DNA of 64,000 nt from Smallanthus sonchifolius (GCA_023525975.1 CM042043.1:32126001-32190000), one strand, 5' to 3'. Positions 44,965-56,699 are shown, counted from the first letter of the stretch. Made by a program: numbers and translations. The notes: generated by a model not told the origin, from the sequence alone.

Positions 44965-47935
44965 TGTGGCATCCGGCAAATTTAGGGTTAACCCCGTTAA
45001 CCAAATTCTACTAATTCTTAACCTAAATAACTCATTTCAAATCCCAGGGACTATTTCCGTCAAAAATTAAACTAAAACTACAAGGTCTAGTCTTGCCAAG
45101 TCCCAAAACTGAATCTATTGACTTGCAAAGTCAAAATCAAGGGAAATTGAATCATGTTGACTTTCCAAAGTCAAACCCCCCTTGTCTTGAATTCAAATTC
45201 GCAACACATAACTGAAGTTCGGTCGAATTCGAAGTTGTAACGGATGGTATTGATGATGTCGAACGTTATTGAGCCGTTTCTAACTGTTTATCATTGCTCG
45301 TCATTACGAATTATAATACCAAAACCGTAACCGTCGAACTCATCCCTATTCATCACTGACATTCGATCTTTTACACTGAAATTGAAACCCTGCGTATGCT
45401 AGACGAGACCCAATAATCATTTCCCCCACATCAGTCGAGCCGGAGAAGCCGTCAGGATCGTCGAAGGCCGAGATCGCCGAAGTCGGCACCCGTTTTAGTC
45501 AAACTCCTACAATTAGATATTCATTCAGGTAATCTCTTACACCATTAGTTTCGTTTTTATCTCTAGATTAAAAGCCCTATCCCAATTGGGGCTTATATCA
45601 TCAATTCAATCAAAATTCAGATCCTAGGATTCATGTATAACCGATTTAATCGAACCCGACATTAAAACGTGTTTAAATCCAATTAACTTATACCATTAGC
45701 CTTGTAATCATCTGTGTAATGAAAGCCCCATATCAATTTAATCTTATAACATCGAATTGATCTTGATCCGGAATCTAGGATTTGTTCATATACGGATTTG
45801 GGGGTTTTGATCTTAGACTCAGTTTAAATCCAATTAAAGCATATGGTTAGCTTTGTAACCTTTCAGTGATCAAAAGCCCTAGGCTAATTCGATCTTTCAC
45901 TATCGAATTTATGATGAACCAACACTAGGGTTCATCACATTTTCGGTTAGATTGAACCCTAATCCAAACACCACCTAAATCAAATTAAATTACAAGGTTT
46001 AACTCGCAATGCCTTGCCGGTTGAAAGACCTATGATTCCAACAACTTTTAACATCAGATTTTGACAATTCAATCTTGTATTTTAAACTAGGGTTTCATAA
46101 TTTCAGTCGAGAACTAAACGATTATAAACACAATGGTTTTGCAATTAAACCCAACCACACATTCGCATTACTCTATTATTCAAAACCCCTATGCCTACTG
46201 GTTCAATCGAAGTCGAAAATCGTTGGATTTGGGAGACTGTTTGGGTTCGGTTTCGAGTGGGGGGAAATCCACAGTGGCTCGGAATGTCAAAACTAGTCTG
46301 ATCGGGGTCCTGTTGCGATTGATCTAGCGGGTGTACTAGTTAAGTTGTTGGACTGCTGTGGTTGAGACTCGGGTTCGAATCTCATTAGCCACATTTAATT
46401 TTTTTCGAACAGCTTTATACATATTATTTTAAACAATATCAAATCCTATATTCTTATTATAATACGTAAATGTGTTTTGATACCTGGAAACACCCGAAGA
46501 CTCGGGATTGATTTTATGATGCATTTTTGGAGCAATTTGATTATAATAAAAATAATATATTAATTATATTATTTTACCAACTTATTAATTGATTTATTAA
46601 AATCACATAAACAATTGTGTTTATATTAATGCATTTTTGGAGCAATTTTATAACCGTTTTAGTATTATTTCCCACTATTAAAATTAATATGTTTGTATAT
46701 CATTTTTTGTCACATTAACGAGCGATGTGTAACACTTAGAACTTACAAGTAATGTAATTATTTATATTGTTTACCCGCGTATATGTTCTCGAAAAAAATA
46801 ATTATTTATTATTTTGTCACGAAGTTTATTATAGTGTTATTTCCTTAAACTTATGGATAATATATTAAGTTATATTATTATCTTAAACCTTTATTAATGG
46901 TGCAAGCATGCGAATATATTTATTATATATTATTATTTTCATTCGTCACGTAACGTACTTATTCTAATTATTTAATTTAGAAATTCGTATTCCTGTGGAC
47001 ACGCTCGTCTACTCCTTGATCATTAGAGCGTTTTTAGGACGTTCAACCTTCCGTGTCGTCGTCACAAATCTCATTATATCCCTAATTATTATGTTATAAT
47101 TCTAGGGCATCTGTATGCCATTTCGGGCTAACACTTGAGGTCCAAACCTCATTCTCGTGTGAATCTACCTACGCAACTTAGGTGAGTTTTCATGGCCCCT
47201 TTTACTGTTTTTAAACTGGGGGAAAAAACTTGACGCAAACGCTTTTGATTTTTGTAATTCATAGATGATATCACTTGTATGACTATACGTACACATCTAT
47301 CATTAAAGTCCTCACATCGGACAGTGAATATGAACATAGTGTTCTAATTTGAGTAGTACTACTGGATTTGACAAACCTCACCCATGTTAGTCACGCAAAC
47401 TCGATTGGAGGTCGAACGCGTGCAATATTGACCTAAACATGCACCATGGTTGATAGGCCTGGTGGGAGGCAAACACATAAACAGTCAGCTTTCGGTTGTG
47501 AGTGCATTAGTAAACATGTATATGGGTTAGCTACCTGTTGATGTATATATTGAATGTACATTAATCTGTTAAACATTATTACACACTAAAACCTGTGAAC
47601 TCACTAACCTCGTGTTGACACTTTTCTTACATGTTTTCTCAGGACGCTAAGCTAAGGCACAGGTGCACGACTAGGACATGTATGGAGTCATAATGTTAAT
47701 TTCTTATTTCTCAAGACGTTTAAACTATTTTTATTTATGTTATTTTGGACTAGAATTTGGGCGCGTTTGTTTTGCGCATTTACTTTTTATTTATCGCTTC
47801 CGCATTTACTCTGAACGTTTATAATATTTTCATTTGAATCTCATATAGTGTCGTTTGATGTAACTAATGACTGGGATCCTGGTTTGTCACTTACCAAATG
47901 GTAAAACTCCTTTAGTGGAATTTGGGGGTTTGACA
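44965..47935 (+). repeat. 5' LTR of E4 (2971 bp)
   Basis: It starts TGTGGCATCC and ends GGGGGTTTGACA. It matches 56801-58730 over the first 1.9 kb. It contains a tRNA-like segment at about 46322-46390. Near 47880-47935 the end resembles that of the solo LTR at 52949-55659. Short frames at 46075-46296 recur in the 3' LTR and are not genes. Confidence 0.87.
46335..46390 (+). other. tRNA-like A/B box segment in E4 5' LTR
   Basis: TACTAGTTAAGTTGTTGGA followed about 25 bases later by GGTTCGAATCT (46372-46382), a B box with one change. The same layout occurs at 54027-54072 and 58170-58225. Confidence 0.6.
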
Positions 47936-47937
47936 GA

Positions 47938-48197
47938 TTGGTATAAGAACCAGGGGGCCGGAATGGTGTGCCAGCACGGACGCTGGGCTCCGTAAGGGGG
48001 TGGAATGTAATATCCCACATCGTTTGAGGGGGAGATCGAAGCCTTCCTTATAAAGGGGTGGATACCTTCTCTATCATGATGCGTTTTTCCTGGGCGAGCA
48101 ACTCGTCGGGTGAAAACAAAACTGTGAGTTCCTGGATAGGCAACCCACCGGGAGCAAAACGGACAATATCTTGGTACGATTTTCTTGGGCTGTTACA
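47938..48197 (+). mobile_element. TRIM-type element part (PBS, interior, 3' LTR) in the E4 leader
   Basis: After the E4 LTR comes a Met-tRNA-type PBS (TTGGTATAAGAACCA, 47938-47952, slightly changed), then a short interior with GGTGTGCCAGCACGGACGC, a polypurine tract (AAGGGGGTGGAA), then a compact 192-bp LTR at 48006-48197 that starts TGTAATATCCCACATCG, has CCTTATAAAGG and ends GGGCTGTTACA. This order is that of a plant TRIM retrotransposon lacking its 5' LTR. A second PBS (TGGTATCAGAACCA, 48200-48213) follows, which by its flank matches E2 and so is the true E4 PBS. Confidence 0.75.
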
Positions 48198-48317
48198 GAT
48201 GGTATCAGAACCATTGGTTATAGAGAAATAGGATTGCATATTAGACTATAACGTCACGCATTAGTTACATGGCATAGACATTAAAGTTTGGCACAAATAT
48301 ATCCTACGTTACAGACT

Positions 48318-48968
48318 ATGTCTTCATCACCTTCATCCCCCGTTGCACCGGAGCACGATGCTCCTACCTTGTCTTCACCAGAGCCCAAGAGGCGTCGGCT
48401 CAGTCCCGATGATGACTCCACTGAGTATGGTGAGCCCAGTCATGTGCGGTCAAGAGATAACCCGCGCGGATCGGATTGGTACCCTGAGATGATCCGGAGT
48501 TGGATCGAGATGGAAAGGGTTCCATCCCCATATTTTGGTTCTACATCTTCATCACCGACCCTACCCGGCCTTCCATGCACCATGGAGCAGGCTTTTGCAG
48601 CTTTCGTGACTATCATGACTCGGGGGATCGGTAACATGAGGGATGCTGCTGGAGAAATAACCGGCATCCTGAAGTGCGAAACTCAAATAGTTGAGACAAA
48701 GGAAGAGGTGGAACTTATTACTGCAGAGCTGGCAGTAACAGATCAGCTCCACAACATGCTAGTGGTCAGACTCCAACACATTGAAGCAGGAATGGACACA
48801 TTAGAGGATGTCACTGAAGGAATCTTGACCAGGGTTACACATCTAGAGGCACAACTTGAGGCTGCCCTTTGGCAAGGAGATGCACCGGCTTCTGATTCCG
48901 AGGAGGAGATACCAGCTGATGATGAGGAACTAGTTGAGGAGGAGGATGCTCAGTCGTGTATTTCCTAA
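48318..48968 (+). CDS. Intact pre-gag ORF of E4 (216 aa), unknown function
   Basis: ATG at 48318, TAA at 48966-48968; no lesion, although the gag-pol after it has many. The protein begins Ser/Pro-rich (MSSSPSSPVAPEHD) with a basic patch (EPKRRRLSPDDD) that could be a nuclear localisation signal. A Trp-containing middle (DWYPEMIRSWIEMERV) follows, then a predicted amphipathic coiled coil (about residues 100-185, for example HLEAQLEAALW) and an acidic tail (SDSEEEIPADDEELVEEED). I recognise no domain. It lies between PBS and gag, where E2 has no ORF. Tat/Ogre elements carry an extra ORF before gag, but for a chromodomain element this is unexpected. Confidence 0.6.
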   Translation: MSSSPSSPVAPEHDAPTLSSPEPKRRRLSPDDDSTEYGEPSHVRSRDNPRGSDWYPEMIRSWIEMERVPSPYFGSTSSSPTLPGLPCTMEQAFAAFVTIMTRGIGNMRDAAGEITGILKCETQIVETKEEVELITAELAVTDQLHNMLVVRLQHIEAGMDTLEDVTEGILTRVTHLEAQLEAALWQGDAPASDSEEEIPADDEELVEEEDAQSCIS

Positions 48969-49254
48969 GATGACAGTGACGTCTGATGTCTTATCTCATC
49001 ATATCTTATCTTATATTATTTTATGTTTTGTTTATTTCCTTTCTGTTTCAAAAACCTAGATGGGTAAGGTTGTTCCCATTCTATAAAGATCTTAAGAAAT
49101 TTAATGTTTTGAATTATTTATTTTGTAGCCATTACAATTTATTTAATCATGAAATATTAGATGTTATGTTTAGTTATCCTTATTTTACTTGTACATATAT
49201 GATGTTGAAATGCAATATATTTCTCATTATTTGTATTTGTGAATGTGAAGAAGC

Positions 49255-50775
49255 ATGTCTGGACGTGGACGCGAAGGTCGTAATGGTGCTCGATGTACCA
49301 TCAATATGACAGCAGCAGAACTAGCAGCACTTATCAATGATAGTGTGGCTGAAGCTTTAGCAGCACAGAATGCTGAAGGTAAATACAATACCCATTAACT
49401 CGTAAAGTCAATTCCTCCCTCAAAACGTCTTTCCCAAGCCTTATAACCTCAATTATGTATTGTATTTCTAATCCAGATCAGCAAAATAATCAGTCGGCAT
49501 ACACTTTTAAGACCTTCATAGATTGTAAGCCCCACACTTTTTAGTGGAGCTGAAGGAGCCGTTGGTCTGCTTCGATGGTTCGAGAGGATTGAATCGGTGT
49601 TTGCCATGTGAAACTGTCCTTAGGCAAACCATGTCAAGTATGCATCAGTTACCCTGGAAGGCCCTGCTCTCACCTGGTGGAATGCCCAAGTCCAAATGTT
49701 GGGTCTGGTTATGGCTAATGCTCTGCCATGGGAGGAATTCAAGACCATGATGAAGGAGGAGTACTGTCCTCGAGATGAGATCCAGAAACTGGAGGGAGAA
49801 TTCTGGAATCTAAAGATGGAGGGTTCCGAGATTAAACTTTACACTACCCGCTCGCATGAGCTTGTTGTTATGTGTCCCCACGTGGTGACCCCCGATTACA
49901 AAAGGATTGAACTATACATCAGCGGTCTTGTGCCTCAGATCCAAAGCATGGTCACCTCATCAAACCCTACCACCATTCAGCAGACAATCAGACTTGCCCA
50001 CAAACTGACCGATCAGGCGGTGACTCAGGGAACTCTACCTCCGCGAGGTTCAAATTCCAAAACCACCGAAAACAACAAGTGCAAGTTTGACAACAACTCC
50101 TACTCTAAAGGATCCCAGTCTAACCAACCCCATCAGCATCAGCGTAGGTTTGAGCATACCAAGACTTTCAATCAGACGACCTCTTCGGGTCAAAACCAAG
50201 GTAGTTATGCGGAGAGATCCCCCAAGTGAAACAAGTGTATTTTTCACCATGTCGGTGTTTGTAATCGTTGCCAGCGGTGTGGTAAGATGGGCCACGCTGC
50301 GAAAGACTGTAGGGTTGAACTTCAGCCCAAGCAATCGTTTCGGTAACAGGGATTTACCAGAGGATGTTTTCAGTGTGGCAAGGAAGGATGTTTTTAGTGT
50401 GGCAAGGAAGGACATATTCAAAAGGATTGTCCTCAGATGAAAAATGGTGGAAATGGTAATGGAAACGGTAACGGAAACGGAAATAATCAGGGCCACAATA
50501 ACAACAATAACCAAGGTAACAACAGCAACGGTAACAATAATGGCCACAATGGAGGAAACGGTGCGAAGGGAACAGCCTTCGTGCTTGGATCCGGAGAAGC
50601 CAGATATGATCACAATGTGGTTACCGGTAAGTTCCTCTTAAACAATTACTTTGCTTCTATCCTTTTTGAAACCGGTGCTGATAGGAGTTTTATATCTAAG
50701 AAGCTTAGTGACCTGATAAAAGAAACTCCAACCCTGCTAGAAGCTAAGTATATCATAGAAATAGCTGATGGATAG
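49255..50775 (+). pseudogene. E4 gag and protease, broken, with an intron-like gap
   Basis: ATG at 49255 opens MSGRGREGRNGARC and reaches AALAAQNAE at 49378. A 98-nt GT-AG stretch (49379-49476) then separates it from the next coding block (DQQNNQSAYTFKTFIDCKPH) in a compatible phase. Frame breaks follow near 49540, and stops occur near 49605 and 49620. From 49640 capsid is readable (LTWWNAQVQMLG, EEYCPRDEIQKLEGEFWNL), to a stop at 50227-50229. Two zinc knuckles follow (CQRCGKMGHAAKDC; CGKEGHIQKDC), the second preceded by a 24-bp duplication at 50363-50410. A Gly/Asn run precedes the protease, whose site reads LFETGADRSF: the catalytic Asp is now Glu. Stop at 50773-50775. Confidence 0.85.
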
Positions 50776-50885
50776 ATAATTGAAGCAACCCACATTCTTA
50801 AGGGTTGTAAGCTTGAATTGGCTGGTCAAAAACTTGATATTGACCTTATGTCGGTCACACTGGTAGTTTCAACGTAATTGTCGGT

Positions 50886-52948
50886 ATGGATTGGTTATCT
50901 AAGAACCAAGTCGAGATTATTTGTCATGAGAAAATCGTTCGCGTTCCTCTCCCGATTGGGGAAACACTTTCTGTCTATGGCGAAAGGAGTGGTGCAGTCG
51001 TTGGCATCATATCCTTCATGAAAGCACATAAATGTCTTCGAAAAGGTCATATTGTTATTTTGGCTCTCGTCGCCGAGCAGCCATCTAGGGAGAAGAAAAT
51101 TGATGATATCCCAATTGTACGTGACTATCCGAAAGTATTTCCTAAAGACTTGCCTGGTCTGCCACCGCATCGTCAAGTAGAATTTCAAATCGACCTAGCA
51201 CCAGGAGCAGTGCCGATTGCTCGGGCACCTTACAGACTTGCACCCAGTGAATTACAAGAGTTATCCACTCAACTACAAGAGTTGTTGGATAAAGGTTTCA
51301 TCCGACCTAGCTCATCGCCATGGGGAGCTCCAGTCCTATTTGTCAAGAAGAAGGACGGGACGTTTCGCATGTGCATCGACTATCGTGAGTTGAACAAAGT
51401 GACGATCAAAAATCGTTATCCTCTACCCCGCATAGATGATTTGTTTGATCAACTCCAAGGATCAAGCTTCTATTCCAAGATAGATCTCATAGATCTCAGA
51501 TCTGGTTACCATCAACTGAGAGTCTGAGACGATGATATATCTAAGACTGCCTTCAAAACTAGGTACGGCCACTATGAATTCATGGTCATGCCTTTCGGAT
51601 TAACCAACGCACCCTCGGTGTTCATGGACCTCATGAACCACATGTGTAAACCCTACCTTCATCAGTTCGTCATCGTCTTCATTGATGACATCCTCATCTA
51701 TTCTAAGAACAAGGAAGAACATGAGGAGCATCTATGTTTGATTCTGGAATTGCTAAAGCAAGAGCAGCTTTATGCTAAGCTTTCCAAGTGCGAATTCTGG
51801 ATTCGTGAAGTTCAATTTTTTGGACATGTGGTTAACGAGAACGGAATACATGTCGATCCATCTAAAATAGAAGCCATCAAGAATCGTGCGGCACCGACGA
51901 CTCCGACAAAGGTGAGACAATTTCTGGGATTGGCTGGCTATTATCTTCGATTCATCGAGGGATTTTCCAAGATCACCTAACCTCTCACTGCTTTAATCCA
52001 GAAGGGTAAAATATATAACTGGGGCAACACTCAGGAGTCAGCATTCCAACTCCTTAAACAGAAACTCTACAGTGCACCCATCCTAGCTCTTCCGGAGGGG
52101 ACGGATGATTTTGTGGTATATTGCGATGCATCCATTCAGGGTCTTGGTTGTGTGTTAATGCAACGAGAGAAAGTGATCACATACGCTTCTCGTCAACTGA
52201 AAATCCATGAGAAAAACTACACCACTCATGATCTAGAGTTAGGAGCCGTATTTTTTGCACTAAAGATATGGAGACATTACTTGTACGGTGCCAAGTGCAC
52301 TATCTACACCGATCACAAGAGTCTTCAGCATATCTTTGATAAGAAAGAGTTGAACATGCGACAGCGTCGTTGGGTCAAACTCTTGAATGATTATGACTGT
52401 GCGATCAGGTATCATCCAGGCAAGGCTAATGTCGTAGATGATGCCCTAAGTCGAAATGAAACCAAGCCCAAACGATTTCGAGCATTACAGCTTACTATTC
52501 ACATCGGATTACCTGATAAAATCCGTATTGCTCAACCCGAAGCCCTTAAAGAGGAAAACCTACCGTTGGAAGCCACACGTGGTATGGAAGAACAACATGA
52601 GATTAAATCTGACAGAATTCGCTACTTCACCGAGCGAATATGGGTTCCGGTGTACGGAAACTTAAGGGAACTAGTCATGGATGAAGCTCATAAATCTCGA
52701 TAATATGTTCATCCAGGTTCCGACAAGATGTACCATGACCTAAAGGTGCTATATTGGTGGCCAAACATGAAGGCCGATATAGCCACCTACGTGAGCAAGT
52801 GTCTGACTTGCGCAAAGGTCAAAGTGGAATATCAAAAGCCTTCTGGTCTACTTCAGCAACCAGAGATTCCTATGTGGAAATGGGAGCAAATAGCTATGGA
52901 CTTTATCACCAAATTGCCCCGAACTCCTAGCGGATGTGACACCATCTT
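50886..52948 (+). pseudogene. E4 reverse transcriptase, RNase H and integrase N-terminus, broken
   Basis: RT is read from 50886 (MDWLSKNQVEI) with FRMCIDYRELNKVTIKNRYP, a 9-bp duplication that doubles IDL near 51480-51498, and TGA at 51525-51527. It resumes with MPFGLTNAPSVF and the catalytic FIDDILIYS to TAA at 51978-51980. RNase H has YCDASIQGLG and HDLELGAVFF. Integrase follows after TAA at 52701-52703, with HPGSDKMYHDL, CLTCAKVKVE and the first catalytic Asp in AMDFITKLP. It is cut at 52948 by a solo LTR. Confidence 0.9.
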
Positions 52949-54025
52949 TGTGACACCTAGAAATTTAGGGTTAACTCCGTTAACCAAATTCTGTAAATTC
53001 TTAACCCAATGAACTCAAATTCAAACCTCAGGGACTAGTTCTATCGATAATCTAAACTTAAACTGCAGGGACTAGTTCTGCCAAGTCCCAAAACTTGGTG
53101 TGTTGACCCCCAAAGTCAAAATAATAAGTTTGTGTTCCTATTGACTTTTTAGAAGTCAAATTCGTGACCATTTGACCCGAATTCACGAGATAAACCTCAA
53201 ATCCGTTGGAATTCATAACTGAAACGAATCTTAATAGCAATCACGATCATTATTAAGACCTTAATCATAACCATTGTCGAATTAAACTCGAGTTATGATC
53301 ACTACTTTTGTAACCGTCAAACCCAAGTGCTAAACCAATCGAATTCGTCCTCATCGGTCATCACTCTTACGAATTGGACATCCACATACCTTAATCGCAT
53401 TCCTTATAACCTGTAACACCATTCAATTTCACCGGACCCGAAGCCTGAGTCGTCGAAGAACAACCCACGCAAGTCGAAAACTTCATTTAGTCGATCTCCA
53501 CCATTACGATATCGTTTCAGGTAATTGAATACACCATTAGATTCGTTTTCACCTCTATATTGAAAGCCCTAATCTAAATTGGATCTTTAGCACTGAATTA
53601 AACACGATCCGGAACCTAGGGTTCTTCGTATGAACCGGTTAATCGAACCTCACCTTAAACACGTTTTAATTCCAATTAAATTGCATGGTCAGGATCGCGA
53701 ATCATCATGCTTTGAAAGCCCTATGATCCCGACTCTTAATCTTATCTTTTTAAGCAAATTGAATTCATGTTGAAATCTAGGGTTTTCGGTATGTACAAGC
53801 GGGAATTAACGACCTTAAGATTGATATTTTTGAAATTAAATTCACCCTCAAGTTCGAAATACCCCGATTAGAGAAACCCTAAACCATTGTGGTTAATCGC
53901 GATCGAATTCAAGGAAATGGGGACTGGTTTTCGATCAATCGCGATTGAAGGGGGGAGAACCCAGGGCTGCGAACGACTAAAACATTTCAAAACCGGTTTT
54001 GAATGCGAAACCCTAGCAGGCTGGA

Positions 54026-54073
54026 GTGGCTAGTTCGTTGGAGTGTGGGGGAGGAGACCTGGGTTCGAGTCCC
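54026..54073 (+). other. tRNA-like A/B box segment in the solo LTR
   Basis: A box-like GTGGCTAGTTCGTTGG (54028 region) and a perfect B box GGTTCGAGTCC (54062-54072), in tRNA-like spacing. Confidence 0.65.
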
Positions 54074-54821
54074 TCCACCCCATCCTTTTAGTTAGCCACT
54101 TTTTACAATATATTTTTAAATAAAACTTATCCCTATGATATTAGAATATTATTTTAATATGTTTTGAGCCCGAAAACTACCCGTAGGCTCGGGTTTGGTT
54201 TGTAACCTATATTTATTATTATAACCCACTTATAAAATAATGTATTTATATTATTTTCAACCCGTGACTCCAAATAAAAATAATATATATATTTATATAT
54301 TATTCTCACCACGCTTATATACTTTAAATAGCGTTTCAAACTAATTATAACATAATTATTTATATTATTTTCTCACGTTTATATTCTCGAATAAAAAAAA
54401 TATAATTATTATTTTTGCCACTTAAGCGATTATCGTATATTTTCTACGAGTTCAAAAATAATATATTAGTTATATTATTTTCTTAGGCCATTGTTAAATG
54501 ATAAAAACGCACAAATTTATTTATTAATTAATATTATTCGTATTAGATATGTTCGACACGTAACGCATTTATCTTAATTATTAAATTAAGAAACTCTTAT
54601 TCCCGTGGATACGTTCGTCCGCTCATTGATCCTTAGAATGTTTTAAGACGTTCTAATCTTGCGTGTCGTCATCACAAACCCCAAAGTGTCCCTAATCATT
54701 ATGTTTATAATTCTAGGGTATACGTAAGTCGTTGCAAGCTGACACTTGAGTACCAAATCTCTTACTTGTGTGATACTACCTACAACGCAACGCAGGTGAG
54801 TTTCACGGCCCCTTTTTACTC

Positions 54822-54958
54822 GTTTTCCTGTTGGGGGAGAAACATGTACACAAACTATCATACTTTTACTTATTTTCCCCGTGGGGGAGAAATAGGTACG
54901 CAGACAAACATTATTTTACATGTTTTTCCCGTCGGGGGAGAAAACATGACACAACTAT
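54822..54958 (+). repeat. Three units of about 50 bp in the solo LTR
   Basis: Units share TTTTCC, GTTGGGGGAGAAA or GTGGGGGAGAAA or GTCGGGGGAGAAA, and a C/A-rich end (CACAAAC, CAGACAAAC, ACACAAC). The E4 5' LTR has a single such unit near 47200-47240. Confidence 0.75.
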
Positions 54959-55664
54959 TTTAGATTATTGTAATTCATATGTTATTACTGTTGAAGCTAA
55001 GCGTGACAAACTATCACAGAAAGTCCTCATCATACATCGAACCGTTAATATGGATCTTAGCGAGGTAATGTTTAGTAGTACTACTGGGTTTGACAAGCCC
55101 CACCCGCTTTAGTCGCGCTAACTCGATTGGAGGTCGAACGGGTGAAATGTTAGCCTACTCACATTTGCTAGAGTTGATAGACCTGGCAGGAGGCATACAA
55201 ACACAAACAGTCAGCTTCGGTTACGAGCGCTTTAGTAAGACATGAACATAGGCTAGCTACCTATAGATATGCATATTGAATGTACATAATCTGGCAAACA
55301 CTCTCTTATTGTAAACTTGAAACCTGTGAACTCACCAACCTCGTGTTGACACTTTTTCTTACATGTTTCTCAGGTCGCTTTGGCACAGGTTGCGCACTTA
55401 GGACATGCATGGAGTCCTACTGTCATATCATTCATTTCAAACATTTTAAACACTTTACTTAATTATATTAATTAACGCTCGTTGCGTGTAATTACTTTTG
55501 ACTTCATTTTTAACGTTTAAGCTTCCGCATTAACTCTGAACATTTTTGTTATGACTTTTTAAGTCTCATATAGTGTCGTCTGATGTAACTAATGACTGAG
55601 ATCCTGGTGTGTCACCTTCCAAACGGTAAAACTCCGTTAGTGGAATTTGGGGTGTGACAATCTT

Positions 55665-56692
55665 GGTAATTTTCGATCGTTTGACAAAATCCACTCATTT
55701 CTTAGCAATCAAAGAAACTGACAAAATGGAGAATCTTACTCGTATTTATTTGAAAGAAGTAGTCTCTCGGCACGGGGTGCCAATCTCTATCATTTCGGAT
55801 CGTGACGCACGATTCACCTCACACATCTGGCAATCTTTACATAAAGCTTTAGGCACGCGTCTAGATATGAGCACGGCATACCATCCTCAAACATATGGCC
55901 AGACTGAGCGTACTATTCAAACTCTAGAGGATATGAGCACGGCATACAATCCTCAAACATAAAGCTTGTGTGATTGATTTCGGTAGCACTTGGGAGTCCC
56001 ACCTGCCTCTGGTGGAGTTCTCCTACAATAACAACTATCATACTAGCATTAAAGCAGCTCCATTCGAGGCACTATATGGACGGAAATGCCGCTCTCCTAT
56101 TTGTTGGTCACATGTTGGGGATAGCCAACTTACAGGTCCTGAACTCGTACTCGAAACCTCTAAAAAGATAGTTCAAATTAGAAACCATATGGCGGCAGCT
56201 CGTGGTTGTCAAAAGAGCTATGCCGATAAGCGTCCTAAACCTTTAGAGTTTCAAGTAGTCGACATGGTCTAGTTAAAGGTCTCACCTTGGAAAGATGTCA
56301 TTTGTTTTGGGAAACGAGGCAAACTAAATCCTCGTTATGTTGGACCGTTCAAGATAGTGAAGAGAATTGGCCCAGTAGCGTACCAACTAGACCTACCGGA
56401 AGGACTTAGTGGTGTACACAACGTCTTTCATGTCTCGAACTTGAAGAAATGTCTAGCAGACGAGTCACTCACGGTTCCTCTTGAGGAACTACACATCGAT
56501 GAACAGTTGCGTTTCATCGAGGAACCAGTAGAAATCATGGATAGGGAAGTTAAAATGCTCAAACGCAGTAAAATCCCTATTGTCAGAGTTCGTTGGAACT
56601 CGAAGCGCGGACCGGAATTCACATGGGAGCGTGAGGATCAGATGATGCGCAAGTATCCTCGTCTGTTCAAGCACTCCACGTCAAACTTTTAA
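55665..56692 (+). pseudogene. E4 integrase C-terminal part and chromodomain-like tail, broken
   Basis: Integrase resumes after the solo LTR (VIFDRLTKSTHFLAIKETDK), with the second catalytic Asp in IISDRDARF and the Glu in QTERTIQTLED. A displaced duplication of about 31 bp follows at 55931-55961 and ends in TAA at 55960-55962. Reading continues at 55970 (MIDFGSTWESHLP) to TAG at 56270-56272, then PRYVGPFKIVKRIGPVAYQL and the tail EIMDREVKMLKRSKIPIVRV with FTWEREDQMMRK, ending at 56690-56692. Confidence 0.9.
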
Positions 56693-56699
56693 GATACTA

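Larger units (their letters stand above)
52949..55659 (+). repeat. Solo LTR of an E4-related family in integrase (2711 bp), TSD ATCTT
   Basis: It runs TGTGACACCTAG to GGGGTGTGACA, with ATCTT at 52944-52948 and 55660-55664. Order of blocks parallels the E4 LTR (GGGTTAACTCCGTTAACC at the start, TAACTAATGACTGAGATCC near the end), but it is clearly diverged. It holds a tRNA-like A/B box segment and three copies of a 50-bp unit. No internal sequence remains. Confidence 0.9.

Noticed and set aside
46075..46296. 73-codon ORF, repeated at 57918-58139
   Set aside because: Part of the two E4 LTRs; no sign of coding selection.
50050..50613. 187-codon minus-strand ORF in E4
   Set aside because: Reverse of the Asn/Gly-rich gag repeat; composition alone keeps it open.
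54026..54073. Functional tRNA gene
   Set aside because: A and B boxes are present, but no acceptor stem or cloverleaf can be drawn from the flanks. Read as a tRNA-like module.
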